64,000 nt of DNA from Xanthostigma xanthostigma (GCA_963575645.1 OY754465.1:5146001-5210000); one strand, 5' to 3'; positions 21,431 through 34,254 are shown, counted from the first letter of the stretch. The notes: generated from the letters alone by a model not told the origin. Program-made: numbers and translations.

Positions 21431-22260
21431 TCTATTCGCAATAATAATCTATGTACTCTTTTTTATTTTAAACTTTTACACACCAAAAATGAATAGTGAT
21501 GTAATTAATGTCAATTTTTAGATATTCACGAATGCAAATCAATTAATTATTTATAAGTATTAATATTATACACATATTAAGTGCTAAAGGTACAATATTA
21601 AAATTATTTATTATTGCTATGTATGAAGTTTCCCCACACCCTTGTTACAACATCATCAATATATCATTAATAATTATTTAAGTAGAATTATATCTTTCAA
21701 TATTATGTGAGGCTTGGCTATTGAATGTCTTTGAAAGAAAGGTCAAATCAAGGTTGCACAATAACTGTTGTATCAGGAATTTTTTCGTCGAACTGATTTC
21801 AAATTATCACTTTTATGTTTAATGTAGTATTGGTATTGAATTAGATCAAAATGGATAATTATAATCGAAATTGACAGTGTATTTTTTTTTAGATTAGCTA
21901 ATAAAAAACATTTTGCAAGCAACATGTCTTTCGATGCACTAAACCAAGTTGAGTTTTATAATTATAATAACAATAATAAAAGCCAATAGTTTTGACAAAA
22001 TTAACAATGTTTGAAATTATTTAAACTATCTATTTGATTGTGTGCTATGAAGTTTTTGTGAATTAGTGGTGATTTTAAGTGTGTCCATAATATTATTTTT
22101 ATATATTTAACATTTGCAAATCTACACGTGTATTAAAAAAATCGGGTAAGTAAAAAAAGCAGTATTTACTAATTTGTTTTTTATGTATAGAAATATAACC
22201 CAATGGTTAGAGAGTTGAATTCAAAATGAATTAGGGGAAAGTTGGAAATCGTTTTTCTTC
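21431..22260. other. AT-rich interval, nothing recognised
   Basis: No coding exon, RNA gene or paired repeat arms identified. Confidence 0.5.
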
Positions 22261-22739
22261 TGTTTATATAGGTCTGATATTAATAATATACTTATGCTGG
22301 GTTGCAGAAAGGGTTGTTAAAAAATCTGATTTGACAATAGCGTTATTGGGAATTGTATTTTTATTTATGCAAGTACATAGTGCATTAAGCGTGTATTTAT
22401 TGCAATTTCGAAAAATTTTAAACGTAGAGAAGAAATAATCCATTAATATTTTTGAAGTGAAAACTTCTTTAGCGGCGTTGTACACTTTTTTTGTAATGGG
22501 TAAAAAATGTTAAACTCGCGTCAGGTACCTAAAGTAAGAACTGGGTGAGCGAGAAAACTCTCTAATTTATACAACGTTAGACATCTAGCGTTGAAATATC
22601 GTACATAAAAATTCAATCTATGATACAAACCATTTTATTTACAAGTGTTGCCAATAAATAAACAATGCTTCTAAATGCAAAAAATTAAGACGTTAATATT
22701 CAAGTTTTCACTTCTGCCGGCACTCCCGGAGTGCAACCC

Positions 22740-23120
22740 GTCTTTTTTTACTATATAATATGTATTTTCTCATAATATATAAAATTTAACAATCAACAAA
22801 CATTCATATTATCACAAATTACAACGCTTATTGCGTATAGTCTGTTATCTTTGTCTGACGTTTTTCGCTACTCCAGGATTTTAATTGTATTTCTTAGAAC
22901 CTTCGGTACGCATGATGCCGACAACAAACCAACAAAATAACAAACACGTACTGTTCGTTACTTAACGATGACGTATTGTTGTCGTTATTTAGTGTGGGTG
23001 TGTCGTTATTTAGAGTGTATCATTGTATGAACAACAAGTTAAACCAATTAGAGTTAAGTAATTTCGACGTTTTAAGGAGTTTGTCGTTATATCGAGTGAC
23101 GTTAAATGGAATGTACACTG
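22740..23120 (+). repeat. Dispersed repeat shared with 44720-45060 (Tigger-like?)
   Basis: Both places share ATAATATATAAAATTTA, TTCGGTACGCATGATGCCGA, GTCGTTATTTAGAGTGTATC and GTTTGTCGTTATATCGAGTG in the same order. TCGTTAT...TCGAGTG text is reminiscent of Tc1/mariner (Tigger/jerky) ends, but ends and duplications were not established. 22261-22739 shows nothing further. Confidence 0.55.
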
Positions 23121-23386
23121 TACTTTCTAAAGTTGCTTACATTATTCTAACGCTTAGCAAAATGATTCATGTAAACGTGCCTTTATATTTTAATGCGAAT
23201 CATATTATATGAGTTCATAATATCAAGTGACAAAGGATTAGGAAAGCTCACATTATGTTATTTATAATGTTATTCAGTATTGGGTGAGCTAGTTTCCACC
23301 TAAAATCAGACAAAATAAAACGTTCTTTGAACGTGCAAAACTATTTTCAGTTTTACAATAGCTTTCATTTAAACATAAAATACAGT

Positions 23387-23716
23387 GTATAGTACGCGCC
23401 ACGAATCTAAAAGGCTCGGAAGTTAGATGCGAATGCAGGCTTGCGCTTGTACAGTCTGTTGAAAAACTACAAACTCGCAACTCAACAAAACTAACATAGC
23501 AATAACAACTTGACAATAGCGTACTCGACTGTACTTTAAAGCAGGAAAGCGTCAAGTGACAAAGGCAACGAGCGATCACGGCCAATCACCGACGAGCACA
23601 CGTTCCGTGCAGATAGCTGGGAAGTGGTGGGAGTATCAATGGCTCTAAAATGTGCCTTTGCGACACTGTTTGTGACTAACTTCCGAACCTTTTAGATCCG
23701 TGACGCGTACTTATAC
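23387..23716. mobile_element. MITE with GTATA-GTACGCGCCACG ends, copy 1
   Basis: 330 bp; terminal inverted repeats of about 37 bp containing CGCCACGAATCTAAAAGGCT and CGGAAGT. The inverted sister copy is at 27910-28238. No transposase. Confidence 0.85.
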
Positions 23717-23822
23717 TTTAATGTAGGTTCAACATTTTTTGACGAATTCGGCAAAACTGATTTCCATGTTTGGCTACACATATTCCCGTGGTTTTTATGA
23801 CAAAAACAGAGCTTATACCAAG

Positions 23823-24266
23823 TAGTGATGTGCCGGATCGTTAAAAATGTATATCCGCGGATACGGATCTGAATACGGATATTTGGTTTCAAGATCCGCG
23901 GATACGGATACGGATCTTAACTTTCTTAGTGTACGCAACGGTAAATATTGCACATCCACCTTTGGGAAGAGACTATCTGTTATGGGAAAAAGTTATTGAC
24001 CTCTTTAAGAGTTAACTCTCATAACAGATTGTCTCTTTCCAAAGAACGATGTGCAATATCTCATTATAAAGATAGTTTTTAGTACCTTTGAGTTATGTAC
24101 TATTGGTATGGTACTCACTACGATAAATGATTGCAATATAAAGGTGCCAAATACGATTTTATAAAATAAAAAATAATCTGAATGGAATTTAACAGGATAC
24201 GGATACGGATATTTCTTCTCCCTCGGATATCCGCGGATACGGATATGGATATCCGGCACATCACTA
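23823..24266. mobile_element. hAT MITE, TAGTGATGTGCCGGAT family, copy 2
   Basis: Same ends as 2298-2820. Flanks ATACCAAG (23815-23822) and ATACCAAT (24267-24274) are an 8-bp duplication with one difference. 24267-24786 shows no gene. Confidence 0.9.
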
Positions 24267-24930
24267 ATACCAATACTGACGATCTCCAACATAACGTGTA
24301 TTGTCGATCAGTCAGTGTGGAGTTCTGACATTACCAGTAGCATGCTAGACAGCTAGACAGTTTCACTTAACAATATGCTAGAGCGTGTTGATTAAAGTCC
24401 TTTGTCAGTCTATATCCGTAGTATCGTTTAGAATGAACGAAGTAATGTGAAGTATATTGCTAGCATTCTCATTGTGCGTCTATTATCTCTATACTGTTTT
24501 ACGTTTGCTAACGACAGCCTTACTTTCCTCCGATACGAAACTGATTTCTTGGGAACTTTACGTCGGGAAGTGGCGTAGCGTGGACTAATTTAGACATCGG
24601 CGAAGTCACCTCAGCGAGGCCCTTTTCTTTCAGTAGGTACCTATTCCCAAGATCAATAATAATAATAATTTATTTATTCCCAATTTGTTTATACCGACAT
24701 AGGGTAAGTCCGAAGAATACAATAGTTGTAATATTATATACAATTAAAAATTAAATATTAGTTGTAAGAGATACAACTAATCTATATCTATACTAATATA
24801 TAAAGCTGAAGAGTTTGTTTGTTTGTTTGCTTGTTTGTTTGTTTGAACGCGCTAATCTCAGGAACTACTGGTTCAAACTGAAAAAAAATTTTTTTGTTGG
24901 ATAGCTCATTTATCGAGGAAGGCTATAGAG

Positions 24931-25652
24931 CAGAGGCGTCCAAACTTTTTGCTGCAAGGGCCAGTTTGCTATTTAAATTCATTAGCGGGGGCCAAGAATC
25001 GTAAATATGTGAATTAAAAAACCTTATTACTACAAGTAAAGCAGCATTGAATTTTATTTTTTATAGTAAATTACAGATATAACAATACTAAACAAACATG
25101 TCTAAATTATATTATTATAAAATTATTTCATGCAATTTTTAATGGGAATGGTGGAACTGGGTTTTTTCCTGGAGAGTTTCTTCAAAGTTGGGATTCAAAT
25201 CGGAAACACCAAGTATTAGCAATGATTGCAAATGATCATCCAATAAATTTGCCCTATATTTAGATTTCAGATACTTCATCCTGGAAAAAGTTTGTTCGCA
25301 CATATAGGTAGTGCCATACATAGAAATAAATTTACCAGCCAATTGCTTTAAATTTGGAAACACTTTTGCGTCCAAAAATTTGTAAAAATCGATCAAGTTT
25401 CCTTCCTTGTATTTGTTCTTGATTTGATCGCTAGCTTGAAGATCAATTATTTCCATTTGAAACTGACTTGAAACGTCGCCAACGTTGCAGTCATATGGAT
25501 TTTGAAACAGCCGAATTTCCCTTGAATTTATGTCAAGATCAGAAAAATGCTTTTGACGCCACGCTACGAAATTTTTCAAAATCCTTGGCGGGCCGGATAA
25601 AATCGCCTGCCGGGCCGGGTTTGGCCCGCGGGCCGTAGTTTGGACACCTCTG
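24931..25652 (-). mobile_element. hAT element with transposase remnant
   Basis: Ends CAGAGGCGTCCAAACTTTTT and AGTTTGGACACCTCTG; exact 8-bp duplication CTATAGAG at 24923-24930 and 25653-25660. Inside, a minus frame (25139-25579, 146 residues) carries the C-terminal hAT dimerisation region: ISMYGTTYMCEQTFSRMKYL, KSKYRANLLDDHLQSLL. It resembles GTF2IRD2/ZBED-type transposases. The catalytic core is missing. Confidence 0.92.
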
Positions 25653-25810
25653 CTATAGAGTATAGACTATAGGCTATATAAAATCAGGCTACGACCATTA
25701 GGAGCGGAGCAATAATGAAAAATGTTCCAAATGTATCTAAAAAATAAGCTTCTATTCAGGTGAAACGCACTAACTAAGTATATACTCATATTAGCGATGT
25801 AAGAATACAA

Positions 25811-25883
25811 CGCCGGCTAGCGCAATCGGTAGAGCACAAGACTGTCGATACCAGGGTCGTGGGTTCGAGCCCTACGTTGGGTG
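25811..25883 (+). tRNA. tRNA-Lys-derived module in Helitron copy B
   Basis: A-box GGCTAGCGCAATCGGTAGAG and B-box GGGTTCGAGCCC are intact; the loop is CTGTCGA in place of CTCTTAA, and the anticodon stem no longer pairs. A T-run follows. Confidence 0.72.
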
Positions 25884-26160
25884 AATCCATTTTTATTTTT
25901 TTTTTATTTTCTACATTGCTTTCTTCTAAGGCTTACATTAAAATTTATTTTAATTTTATTTAATTAATTTAAAAAAAATATTAGTTAAAAAAAGTATAAA
26001 TACTGCTTTTTATCGACAAAAAATTTTGAACGGTAACTCCGATCATCATGAAATTTGGACACAACATTCATCTCGGTAAACTAATATGAATGTGTGTACT
26101 CATGTTCCTCCCTTCCCCATTCGTTCTTTTACACCCGGGTGAAACCGGACGGGACAGCTA

Positions 26161-26776
26161 TAATAATATAAAATAATAGATTAAAATAGTAAAACATAAA
26201 TAAAAGAGTTATAAAATAATAAACTTTAAAACTAGTTTGTTATTGTATAGTACCTACTATTATGCAAAATTTGTGTCATTTAAAAAATCATTGTAAGTGC
26301 AGTAGCATTTTCTAATTGAAATTTCCTTAATGATCTTTCTAAAACATTTAGTGTCCATTTTCTTTAATGATACACTAATTTTATTAAAACAGGTTATCGC
26401 GTTATATTTAAAAAAAATTAAAAAAAATGCAGTCTTATGTTTAGGTACTAATAAAATTGTGTTGTTTCTCGTAATATGGTCATGATTACGTTGTACCAAA
26501 TCAAACATTTATATATTTTCTTTTACGAATAGTAAAATATGAAAAATATATAAACAGGGTACCGTCATAATATTGAAACTTCTAAAATATGACTTTCAGC
26601 TGTCTTTTTTCCTTATCCCTGTTATGGGTCTAATGGCACTTATTTGTAATTTTAAAAGTCTGTGTATATCATTGGAGCTTCCTGAGGCAATATTATGGCA
26701 TAGGATAGAATGAACTGAAAGTGTGCACAATAATACATTTTCAGATTGTCTTTATGTATTGTTTGCGCAAGCTGTT
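26161..26776. other. AT-rich interval, nothing recognised
   Basis: No gene, RNA gene or repeat arms identified between Helitron B and the TTAA element. Confidence 0.45.
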
Positions 26777-26780
26777 TTAA

Positions 26781-27169
26781 GAGTATTCCCTGCAAATACC
26801 CCTTGCACCCTTCATCTCAAATCTTTTCCCCTCGCCTAAAAACGGTTCGCGCTCTCCCGACGCTATTTTTAAAGCTAGAGGGTTCTGTTAAACGCCAAAT
26901 GAAAGACAGAATCAGACTACAGATCCTTCAGGCGAATTTTTTGAAAAAAATTCCAGAAAAAACTTACAACCTTTTGAAAAAAATAATAAGTTACGTAATA
27001 TTTCACACGTAGGCGAAACTGTTTTTCAAAAAATTCGCCTGAAGGATCTGTAGTCTGATTCTTTGTCTTTCATTTGGCGTTTACCAGAACCCTCTAGCTT
27101 TAAAAATAGCGTCGGGAGAGCGCGAACCGTTTTCAGGCGAGGGGAAAAGATTTGCAGGGACGAATACTC
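26781..27169. mobile_element. TTAA-flanked foldback (piggyBac-like), copy 2
   Basis: TTAA at 26777-26780 and 27170-27173; same arms as 20722-21129, with ends GAGTATTCCCTGC and GCAGGGACGAATACTC. 27174-27909 shows no gene. Confidence 0.88.
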
Positions 27170-27909
27170 TTAATACATAGCAAACGGGAGCAATGATCCT
27201 ACCATATTTGTATGTAGGTATAATAAACCTAATATAGTTCATGACGTTTGGACTCCACTCATCACACAAGAGGCTCTCGCGCGAGGCCGCGGACGAGGGC
27301 CCACTTATCCCACGCCTACTAGCTAAGCCACGGCAGGGATAAAATGAGAAATTATTGCGATGTAGAACGAAAGCATACTTTCTTGAAATGTTAAGAATTT
27401 GAAATGTGTTATTTTTGGTGAGGTTAAAACACATCCATTGTTACCTTATGCTTATATAACAACTATGAAAAGGGGAAGGCGTTTGGGGGGAGTTATTTAA
27501 AAAAACAATTCCGGGATCGTGTCGATGCGATGGCGTTTTTATATTATGGTTCTGAATGTTGTTTCTTTGTTATTATAACTTTAAAGATATAAGAGCATTT
27601 ATAGGAATGCCCATTTTCTATTTTTTATTCGCCAAGTTTCCGCTTAACAATAAATTCAGTTACCAAAACAAAAACTCGATGTCAATTTAAATTAAAACAA
27701 AGCTTACAGCTGATTATTAAGCTGCTACTTTTTACTTAATACTGTCCTCCTCAGCAGCTGCCAACCTACTATTTTTGCTACCCACTTCAATTTTTTTTAA
27801 ATCCTTAATTCAGATTAATCTGTTGCCGCGTTAAATATTAGACATTTTAAAATAAAGTTTTTAACTGTAAATATACCTAGATAAAAAGTCGTTTGATTAA
27901 ATATGAAAT

Positions 27910-28238
27910 GTATAATACGCGCCACGGATCTAAAAGGTTCGGAAGTCAGTCATAAACAGCGTCACAAAGGCACATTTTAGAGCCGTTGTGACTCCCACCA
28001 CCTCCCAGCTACCTGCACGGAACGTGCTCTCGTCGGTGATTGGCCGTGATCGCTCGTTGCCTTTGTCACTTGTCGCTTTCCTGCTTTAAAGTACAGTCGA
28101 GTACGCTATTGTCAAGTTGTTATTGTTATTTTAGTTTTGTTGTGTTGCGAGTTTGTAGTTTTTCAACAGACTGTACAAGCGCAAGCCCGCATTCGCATCT
28201 AACTTCCGAGCCTTTTAGATTCGTGGCGCGTATTATAC
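27910..28238. mobile_element. MITE with GTATAATACGCGCCACG ends, copy 2
   Basis: Inverted copy of 23387-23716, 329 bp, with clean terminal inverted repeats GTATAATACGCGCCACGG and complement. Confidence 0.87.
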
Positions 28239-28249
28239 AGTTATATTAA

Positions 28250-29156
28250 GGACGTAGTCTGGTGTTCGGGTTTTGGAAAAACGAATTTATTTTTTTTACA
28301 TTTTAAGTAAGTATATTATATTGAGAAAATACTGTAAAAATTTTAGACCGAAATATTAAATATTTATATATATTAAATATTTACAAAGCATATAGTCGAG
28401 AGCAGCAACGGTCTTACGGTAAGACTCTTACCTGCTCTTACCTCTCAATTGTTATCACGTTACCCTTATACTCTCGCAGAGTAGAGCAAACAAATTAGCA
28501 GAAAATGATGCCTTTGAAGAAACGGAAGGTTTACTATACACCAGGCATAGCTGATTAGTGTAAATATTCATTTTTATTTTTTTGTAAGAAATCTGAAATT
28601 AAAACTTTAAACGCGTTTTTCTCAAAACTACGTTTTTCTAAGCGGCGCGGGTGATTGAAACAGTTGTATACAACCGATTGCTTTCAGTTTTTCACAGGGT
28701 ATTCTACACAACAATTGCTCCGTCCGGTACTAGAATTACTTAATTATAAAAATTATTTCTATTTTTTTAAACTGATTTTCAACGAAAAAATCACGATTTT
28801 CTCGTTGTTTTTTTTCTAAAACCCGTCATTTTGTTATTTATCAATAAAAATGTTTATTTCCAGTACGGGATAGAGCCACAAGCCTACGAAACAATAACCA
28901 ATTTAATTTTTATAATTCAGTTGACTCCAAGTGACGTTATCACCCGCGCTACCCACCTACCTCCATTTAAAGTTGTCTACTTTAGGTTAAAAAAACAATT
29001 ATAAAATGGCGTAAAATTAAGCAAAAAAATTTTTTTTCTTAGTTTACGATGTCAGTAAAAACATGTAACAAAATTGAAAACATCGTACATTATTTTGACA
29101 TTAAAAAAAATTCTGAAATAACGGTTGAAAACGAGCTTGAACATAGGACTACGTCC
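28250..29156. mobile_element. TTAA-flanked element (907 bp) with GGACGTAGTC ends
   Basis: TTAA at 28246-28249 and 29157-29160; termini GGACGTAGTC and GACTACGTCC. The interior has no long ORF. A 17-residue frame at 28505-28558 contains PLKKRKVYY, resembling a nuclear localisation signal, but is too short to call. Confidence 0.82.
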
Positions 29157-29160
29157 TTAA

Positions 29161-30140
29161 GTTAAAATTAATACTAGCAAAAAATTTTAATAACTGTTAC
29201 TAAAAAATACCAGTTCCACCTAATATTACAGCATGCGCGCTTTACTTTATGAAAGCTCCCGTTAAACGAAGAGTGCCAGCGCCGGCGGTGGTTAAAGGGA
29301 AGCCCGACAACGCAGAACGCTCGTTTAGTTTGTTTTCGAGCGCGTCATCAAACGGACGCTACCTATCACTGAACAAAGCGGTAACTAACCGATTTCGACA
29401 CGGAGAAAATAAACTATATTTATTCACGATTGCACCGGAATAAATCAAGTCTACTTGAAATACTCATTTGTTTCATAATCTATTCTTTTTGTTTTCGAGA
29501 ACAAAAGAGTGTCGTGAAAGTTTTGAACTTCATTACATAAAGGTACTGAAGATACGTGAAGTAGTTTATATACAAAATAAAAACGATAAATGATACAGTC
29601 TCAAAATTGTTTTACTGTTTCTTTTTTCTCTATCAACTTTATAAAGTGTTTTGGAAACTTGTTGAACTTTATTAAAATTCACAGTTTCAAAATATGCATG
29701 CAAAAGCTTACTTGGTTGTAGTTTTAAAAAAATCGTCGTTTTTTATGCTGAATTAATTTTAAGTGCGTCAAAGTTGTAAATTTTTTATCCAAAGCGTGCG
29801 AGCCATAGCCTGTAAATAATATTTAAACAGATTTCAATATATTTCTGCGCGGAAAAATATTGACGTAAAAATCGTGGCAATTTTAAGCAGTCACATACCT
29901 ACGTCCGATAAAAAGTAAGTATAAATACATTTTAAATGTTAATATTAAAGAGTGCTGTGTGCATGTTTGCGCGAAAATATGACATAATGTTGAACATTTT
30001 TTAATACTGCGCATAATTTAGCTCAACGTATCCTGCGCTACAAACAGAAAAAATAAAAAATATTTTTCTTTTTAGCGTGAAAAGTGAAAGACTTATCTAT
30101 TTTAATTTTTATTAGAAAAAAATTGTTTATGTTTTTATTG
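29161..30140. other. Interval with one unexplained GC-rich ORF
   Basis: 29249-29443 (plus) is a 64-codon frame beginning MKAPVKRRVPAPAVVKGKP, in DNA richer in CpG than its surroundings. I do not recognise it and see no splice partners. The rest is AT-rich and featureless to me. Confidence 0.3.
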
Positions 30141-30224
30141 TAAATGCATACAGGGTGTCTATAAAAACGACCGACATCGCTTTACAGTATAGACTCGCGA
30201 GACAATATTAAGCCCACCAAGACC

Positions 30225-30335
30225 AATTTATTCAAATTTTTTATTAACGTCTGATTAAAACTCTTCAATAAATAAAATTATTGACCAATTTTTCAGACAA
30301 ATATATTAACAAATCCGGACCGAAACGTTAATGTA
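30225..30335. repeat. Penelope-like debris, copy 1
   Basis: It shares ATTGACCAATTTTTCAGACA, CAAATCCGGACCGAAACGTT and AACGTCTGATTAA with the repeats at 57117-57800. Confidence 0.5.
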
Positions 30336-30435
30336 CCTATTGATATAGTTTATATTATATAATAATAAAATAATTTTATTTATTGAAGACCGATTTATTT
30401 TTATGCAATGGTTCATCTTTAATTTTATTAGTGTA

Positions 30436-31138
30436 CTAACGGTTCCGCCCGCTTTCACCCGAGTGCAAAAGTACGAATGGGGAAGGAATGGACATGAGTA
30501 CGCACATTCATCTTAGTTTACCGAGATGAATGTTGTGTCCAAACTTCATAATGATCGGAGTTACCGTTCAAAAGTTTTTGTCGTTAAAAAGCAGTACCTA
30601 TTTATACTTTTTTTGAGTAATGTAGGAAAATTATTTTTATATAGATACCTATAGTTGTAACAGTTATCAAATGGGCTGTTAATTAGATTTATTTAATTTT
30701 AATTAGTTGTAATAAAATTTTTAAAAATTGAAATGTAAGCCTTAGAAGAAAGCAATGTAGAAAATATAAAAAATAAAAACATATTCGCCGACGTGGGGCT
30801 TGAATCCAAGACCCTGGCATTAAGAGTCTTACGCTCTACCGACTGAGCTATCTGAGCTTGTAAACGCGACGCGCTAATATTGCAATATTTAGTTAAGGCA
30901 TTTCACCTGATAATATTAGTCGGACGGACTAACTTTGAGATACATCTTGCAACATTTTTCATTGATGTTCCGCTCCAATTGGTCGTAGCGTGATATTATA
31001 TAGCCTATAGCCTTCCTCGATAAATGGGCTATACAACAAAGAACATTTTTTTCAATTCGAACCAGTAGTTTCTGAGATTAACGCGTTCAACCAACCAAAC
31101 AAACAAACAAACTCTTCAGCTTTATATATTAGTATAGA
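30436..31138 (-). mobile_element. Helitron H1, copy C, with tRNA-Lys(CTT)-like module
   Basis: Reverse orientation: 5' TCTATACTAATATATAAAGC after A, 3' GGCGGAACCGTTAG before T. The tRNA-like module is at 30786-30860. Non-autonomous. Confidence 0.86.
30786..30860 (-). tRNA. tRNA-Lys(CTT)-like module in Helitron copy C
   Basis: This copy preserves the A-box ATAGCTCAGTCGGTAGAGCG and the loop CTCTTAA (anticodon CTT), identifying the source as tRNA-Lys. The anticodon stem and 3' acceptor are damaged, so it is not a functional tRNA. Confidence 0.75.
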
Positions 31139-31256
31139 TTTGTCATAATATGACACATGCAGTTTATTGACGTCGGTTGGATAGCGCGACCTAGGAGCCA
31201 GATCAAAATACCTCGACATTTTAAATTCTTTTAGATAATTTAGGATCATTTATATA

Positions 31257-32020
31257 CAGGGTGTCCCATTAAGAATGGGACATAGAACAACCGCAGATTC
31301 TCCAATTCAAAATAATACGATTAAGCGAAATATGCTTAGATAAAATGTTACTCGCTCTACCAGTGGCGTACGGCAGGAGTAAGTAATGCTTGTACCCCTT
31401 CTAAATGTTACGCCGCTGTCTAAATTTTAATTTTGACTATAATTTCAATTTTTTTGATATTTTCTCAGTCAATAATGTACACTTGTTAGTTTGTTGTAAA
31501 GTCGTTGGTTTTCGAGATATTCGCAGTTAAAGATAGATAGACATGTACTTTTTATTTGTATTATTATTAATAATATTCATTTTTACAATTTTGTCTTAAA
31601 AAAACTGCGAATATCTCGAAAACCAATGACTTTACAACAAACTAACAAGTGTAAATTATTGACTTAGAAAATATCAAAAAAATTAAAATTATAGTCAAAA
31701 TTAAAATTTAGACAGCGGCGTAACATTTAGAAGGGGTACAAGCATTACTTACTCCTGCCGTACGCCACTGGTAGAGCGTACTGAACTAATTTTTTATTGT
31801 TAGGTGCATTTTATGATATTTAACAAGTGTGCCGATTTGAGTAAAATTATACGGTGTATTAAAAAAATTATGGACATTAATAATTTTTCAGTTTTCAACT
31901 TCAACACCCTGTATATCGGAAACTAGTAACATTTTATCTAAGCATATTTCGCTTAATCGTTTTATTTTGAATTGGAGAATCTGCGGTTGTTCTATGTCCC
32001 ATTCTTAATGGGACACCCTG
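31257..32020. mobile_element. Tc1/mariner-type element with nested foldback
   Basis: TIRs of about 95 bp beginning CAGGGTGTCCCATTAAGAAT, with TA on both sides (31255-31256, 32021-32022). Into its left part a second foldback has inserted (31353-31778): ends CGCTCTACCAGTGGCGTACG and complement, flanked by TACT on both sides. No transposase. Confidence 0.87.
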
Positions 32021-32315
32021 TATAAATAAACATTTGTAAAAATAGTATCAAATTAATCAAGAGGGTATAAAACGTCGAGAAATTTTGGTCTTAGCCCTAG
32101 GTCCTGCCACCCGACCGACGCCAATATATTGTATGTGCCATATTATGGAAAACACACTAGTTTTCGTTAAAATTAATTGTTTTTCTTTCGAAAGTTATTA
32201 CTCACACACACACTATGATAGCTTTCGAACGAAAGACAATTGATTTTAACGAAATTTGGTACACACATTGGAATACATTTCCTTCAAGATTAGTAGCTTT
32301 AATACATATACAATA

Positions 32316-32802
32316 CAGTGGTACCTCGACATACGAGTTTAATTCGTTCCGCAACCTTGCTCGTATCTCGAATTATTCGTATCTCAAAGCAAATTTCCCC
32401 ATACAAAACAATTGAACTACCATTAATCCGTTCCAACCCCCAAAATGTCACCCCAGTTTGAATAATAAAAACGTATTTATAAATGACAAATATTTATTGT
32501 ACAAAAACAAAAAAGAGAATGTAAAGAAATAAATTAGATATCCTCACTGGTCTTTGCCTTTTTCGCTACATTTTTCTCGCTTTCACCCGTAGGCCGTTTA
32601 GAAAAAAACATGTCCAAGGAGGTTTGTTTCTTCCTCCCTCTCAGAATGTTCCGGAAATGAGTTAGGCAAGTGTCATTAAACCTGCTAAACCGAACTAGTA
32701 TCTCGAATTTCGCTCGTAACTCAAAGCAAAAAATCACTCGCTCGCCGACTCATATCTCGAAAAACTCGTATGTTGGGGCACTCGTATGTCGAGGTACCAC
32801 TG
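32316..32802 (-). mobile_element. Tigger/pogo-like deletion derivative
   Basis: TIR CAGTGGTACCTCGACATACG and complement, with TA at 32314-32315 and 32803-32804. A minus frame (32534-32737) ends LRGRKKQTSLDMFFSKRP then a KKAKTSEDI tail, the C-terminal style of Tigger/CENPB-type transposases. The catalytic domain is deleted. Confidence 0.82.
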
Positions 32803-33300
32803 TATATGTTCCATCACGATGTGTACGAATTAACAGACAGATAAAATCGATTCAGGAGAAATCCATACGAGAACCGCAATAACGTTCATACTTGAAAATT
32901 TAATAAATTGCGGTCGAATTTCAATCACTCGGCGACCACTAGTAATTATAATTATAATTAATCGGCCAGTGAACAATAATTATGAGTTGATAACACTTAT
33001 ACAGATAAGACTATAAGTTGTAAACACTTGGCCTCCTTCTCTACTGTTATTTCCATTGAATATTCATGAAGTTCGTGATTAAATTTTAGCGAAGCATGTT
33101 TAGCTTTATTAGACGTAAAAGCGTCCACTAATACAATAAGACTAAAGTGAAAAGAATAAAAGCCAAAAGTACCTACATAGCTACTGTGCTTTGTAATGAC
33201 AAAACGTTTTAGTATAGAATGCAAGAAGAATTTAAAGATAAACTTGGTTTTGTGTTTTCAGTTGTCAGGGGCGAAATAGTCCTGTCACGATAATATTTGC
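32803..33300. other. Intergenic, nothing recognised
   Basis: No gene seen. Just beyond it, 33314-33415 (GGGTTGCCATCCGTCCGG...) resembles a hAT terminus, low confidence. Confidence 0.4.
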
Positions 33301-33432
33301 TTTTATTTTGAGTAGGGTTGCCATCCGTCCGGATTTCCCCGGATTTGTCATCTTTTTAAGGACATCCTGGGAGCGTCCGGGCGGGGTTTTGTTTACAGTC
33401 CGGATTTTGAAATGACTAGATAAATATTTTTG

Positions 33433-34056
33433 TAAAAAATATAGTTTAAAAAAAAATTAAAAAACGCTTTATATCGAACTAAAAAGTAAAAAATATTTTT
33501 TTAAAATAAGCTTAAAACAATAATGAATAAAAAATACTAGTATTATTGTGAAAAAAGCGTGGTGCGCTTTGTTCCATATTTTCGTACATCGAGCGCCCCA
33601 CGATTTTTTCACAATAAGACGTGTATTTTTTATTCATTATTGTTTTAAGCTTATTTTAAAAAAAATATTTTTTACTTTTTAGTTCGATATAAAGCGTGTT
33701 TTTATGTTTTTTTTAAACTATATTTATTTTTCACTTTTTACTTTGATATAAAGCGTGTTTTTAAGTTTTTTTAAAACTATATTTATTTTCCACTTTTTAG
33801 TTCGATTTATTGTCAAAAATTTGTCGAAAAACAAAAATTTTTTTTCGGCGTGGACGGGATTAGAACCCACGACCCGTGATTCCGAGAGTTGACGTCAGCG
33901 AAGACCCGTGCTTTAGACCGCACGACTACCCACTATAGTTACAGTGCTGGCATATTACACTACAGTAATAAACCACTTGCTGTAGTCCAAAGAGATGTTA
34001 CAAACATACATACATACAAACTTACAAGTGAAGTTAATATAAAGCGTGCAAAATTA
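33433..34056 (-). mobile_element. tRNA-foldback element, copy 2
   Basis: Inverted relative of 3380-3947: hairpin at 33433-33735, tRNA-like module at 33846-33930, short CATA repeat at 34007-34018. A segment near 33735-33800 is duplicated. Confidence 0.82.
33846..33930 (-). tRNA. tRNA-Leu-like module, copy 2
   Basis: Nearly identical to 3504-3588, with B-box text GGGTTCTAATCCC on this strand and a T-run after it. Confidence 0.65.
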
Positions 34057-34210
34057 AATAGATTAGACCAAATCCAAAAAATTATTAATTAAATTTATAA
34101 CGATCGTTTTTGAATAAGGATTAAGTTTTATCCGTCGATATTTGACTTTGATAAGCACTAAATGTAGTTTTTCAGTTACGCATATTAATTTTTAATTTAC
34201 ATTCCTTTCT

Positions 34211-34254
34211 GAAGATGACCTGATCTAGGTTTCGACCTAGATCAGGTCATCTTC
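34211..34254. repeat. Perfect 20-bp hairpin with TTCG loop
   Basis: GAAGATGACCTGATCTAGGT pairs perfectly with its complement across TTCG. It is preceded by CTGAAGA and resembles the stem II part of Penelope-associated hammerhead motifs. Confidence 0.7.

Larger units (their letters stand above)
24787..26160 (+). mobile_element. Helitron H1, copy B, split by a hAT element
   Basis: Starts TCTATACTAATATATAAAGC after A; the 3' end GGACGGGACAGCTA has lost the final CTAG. A hAT element occupies 24931-25652. The tRNA-Lys-derived module is at 25811-25883. Confidence 0.86.

Noticed and set aside
28505-28558. Tiny frame with PLKKRKVYY resembling a nuclear localisation signal
   Set aside because: Seventeen residues inside a non-coding transposon; too short to support a peptide.
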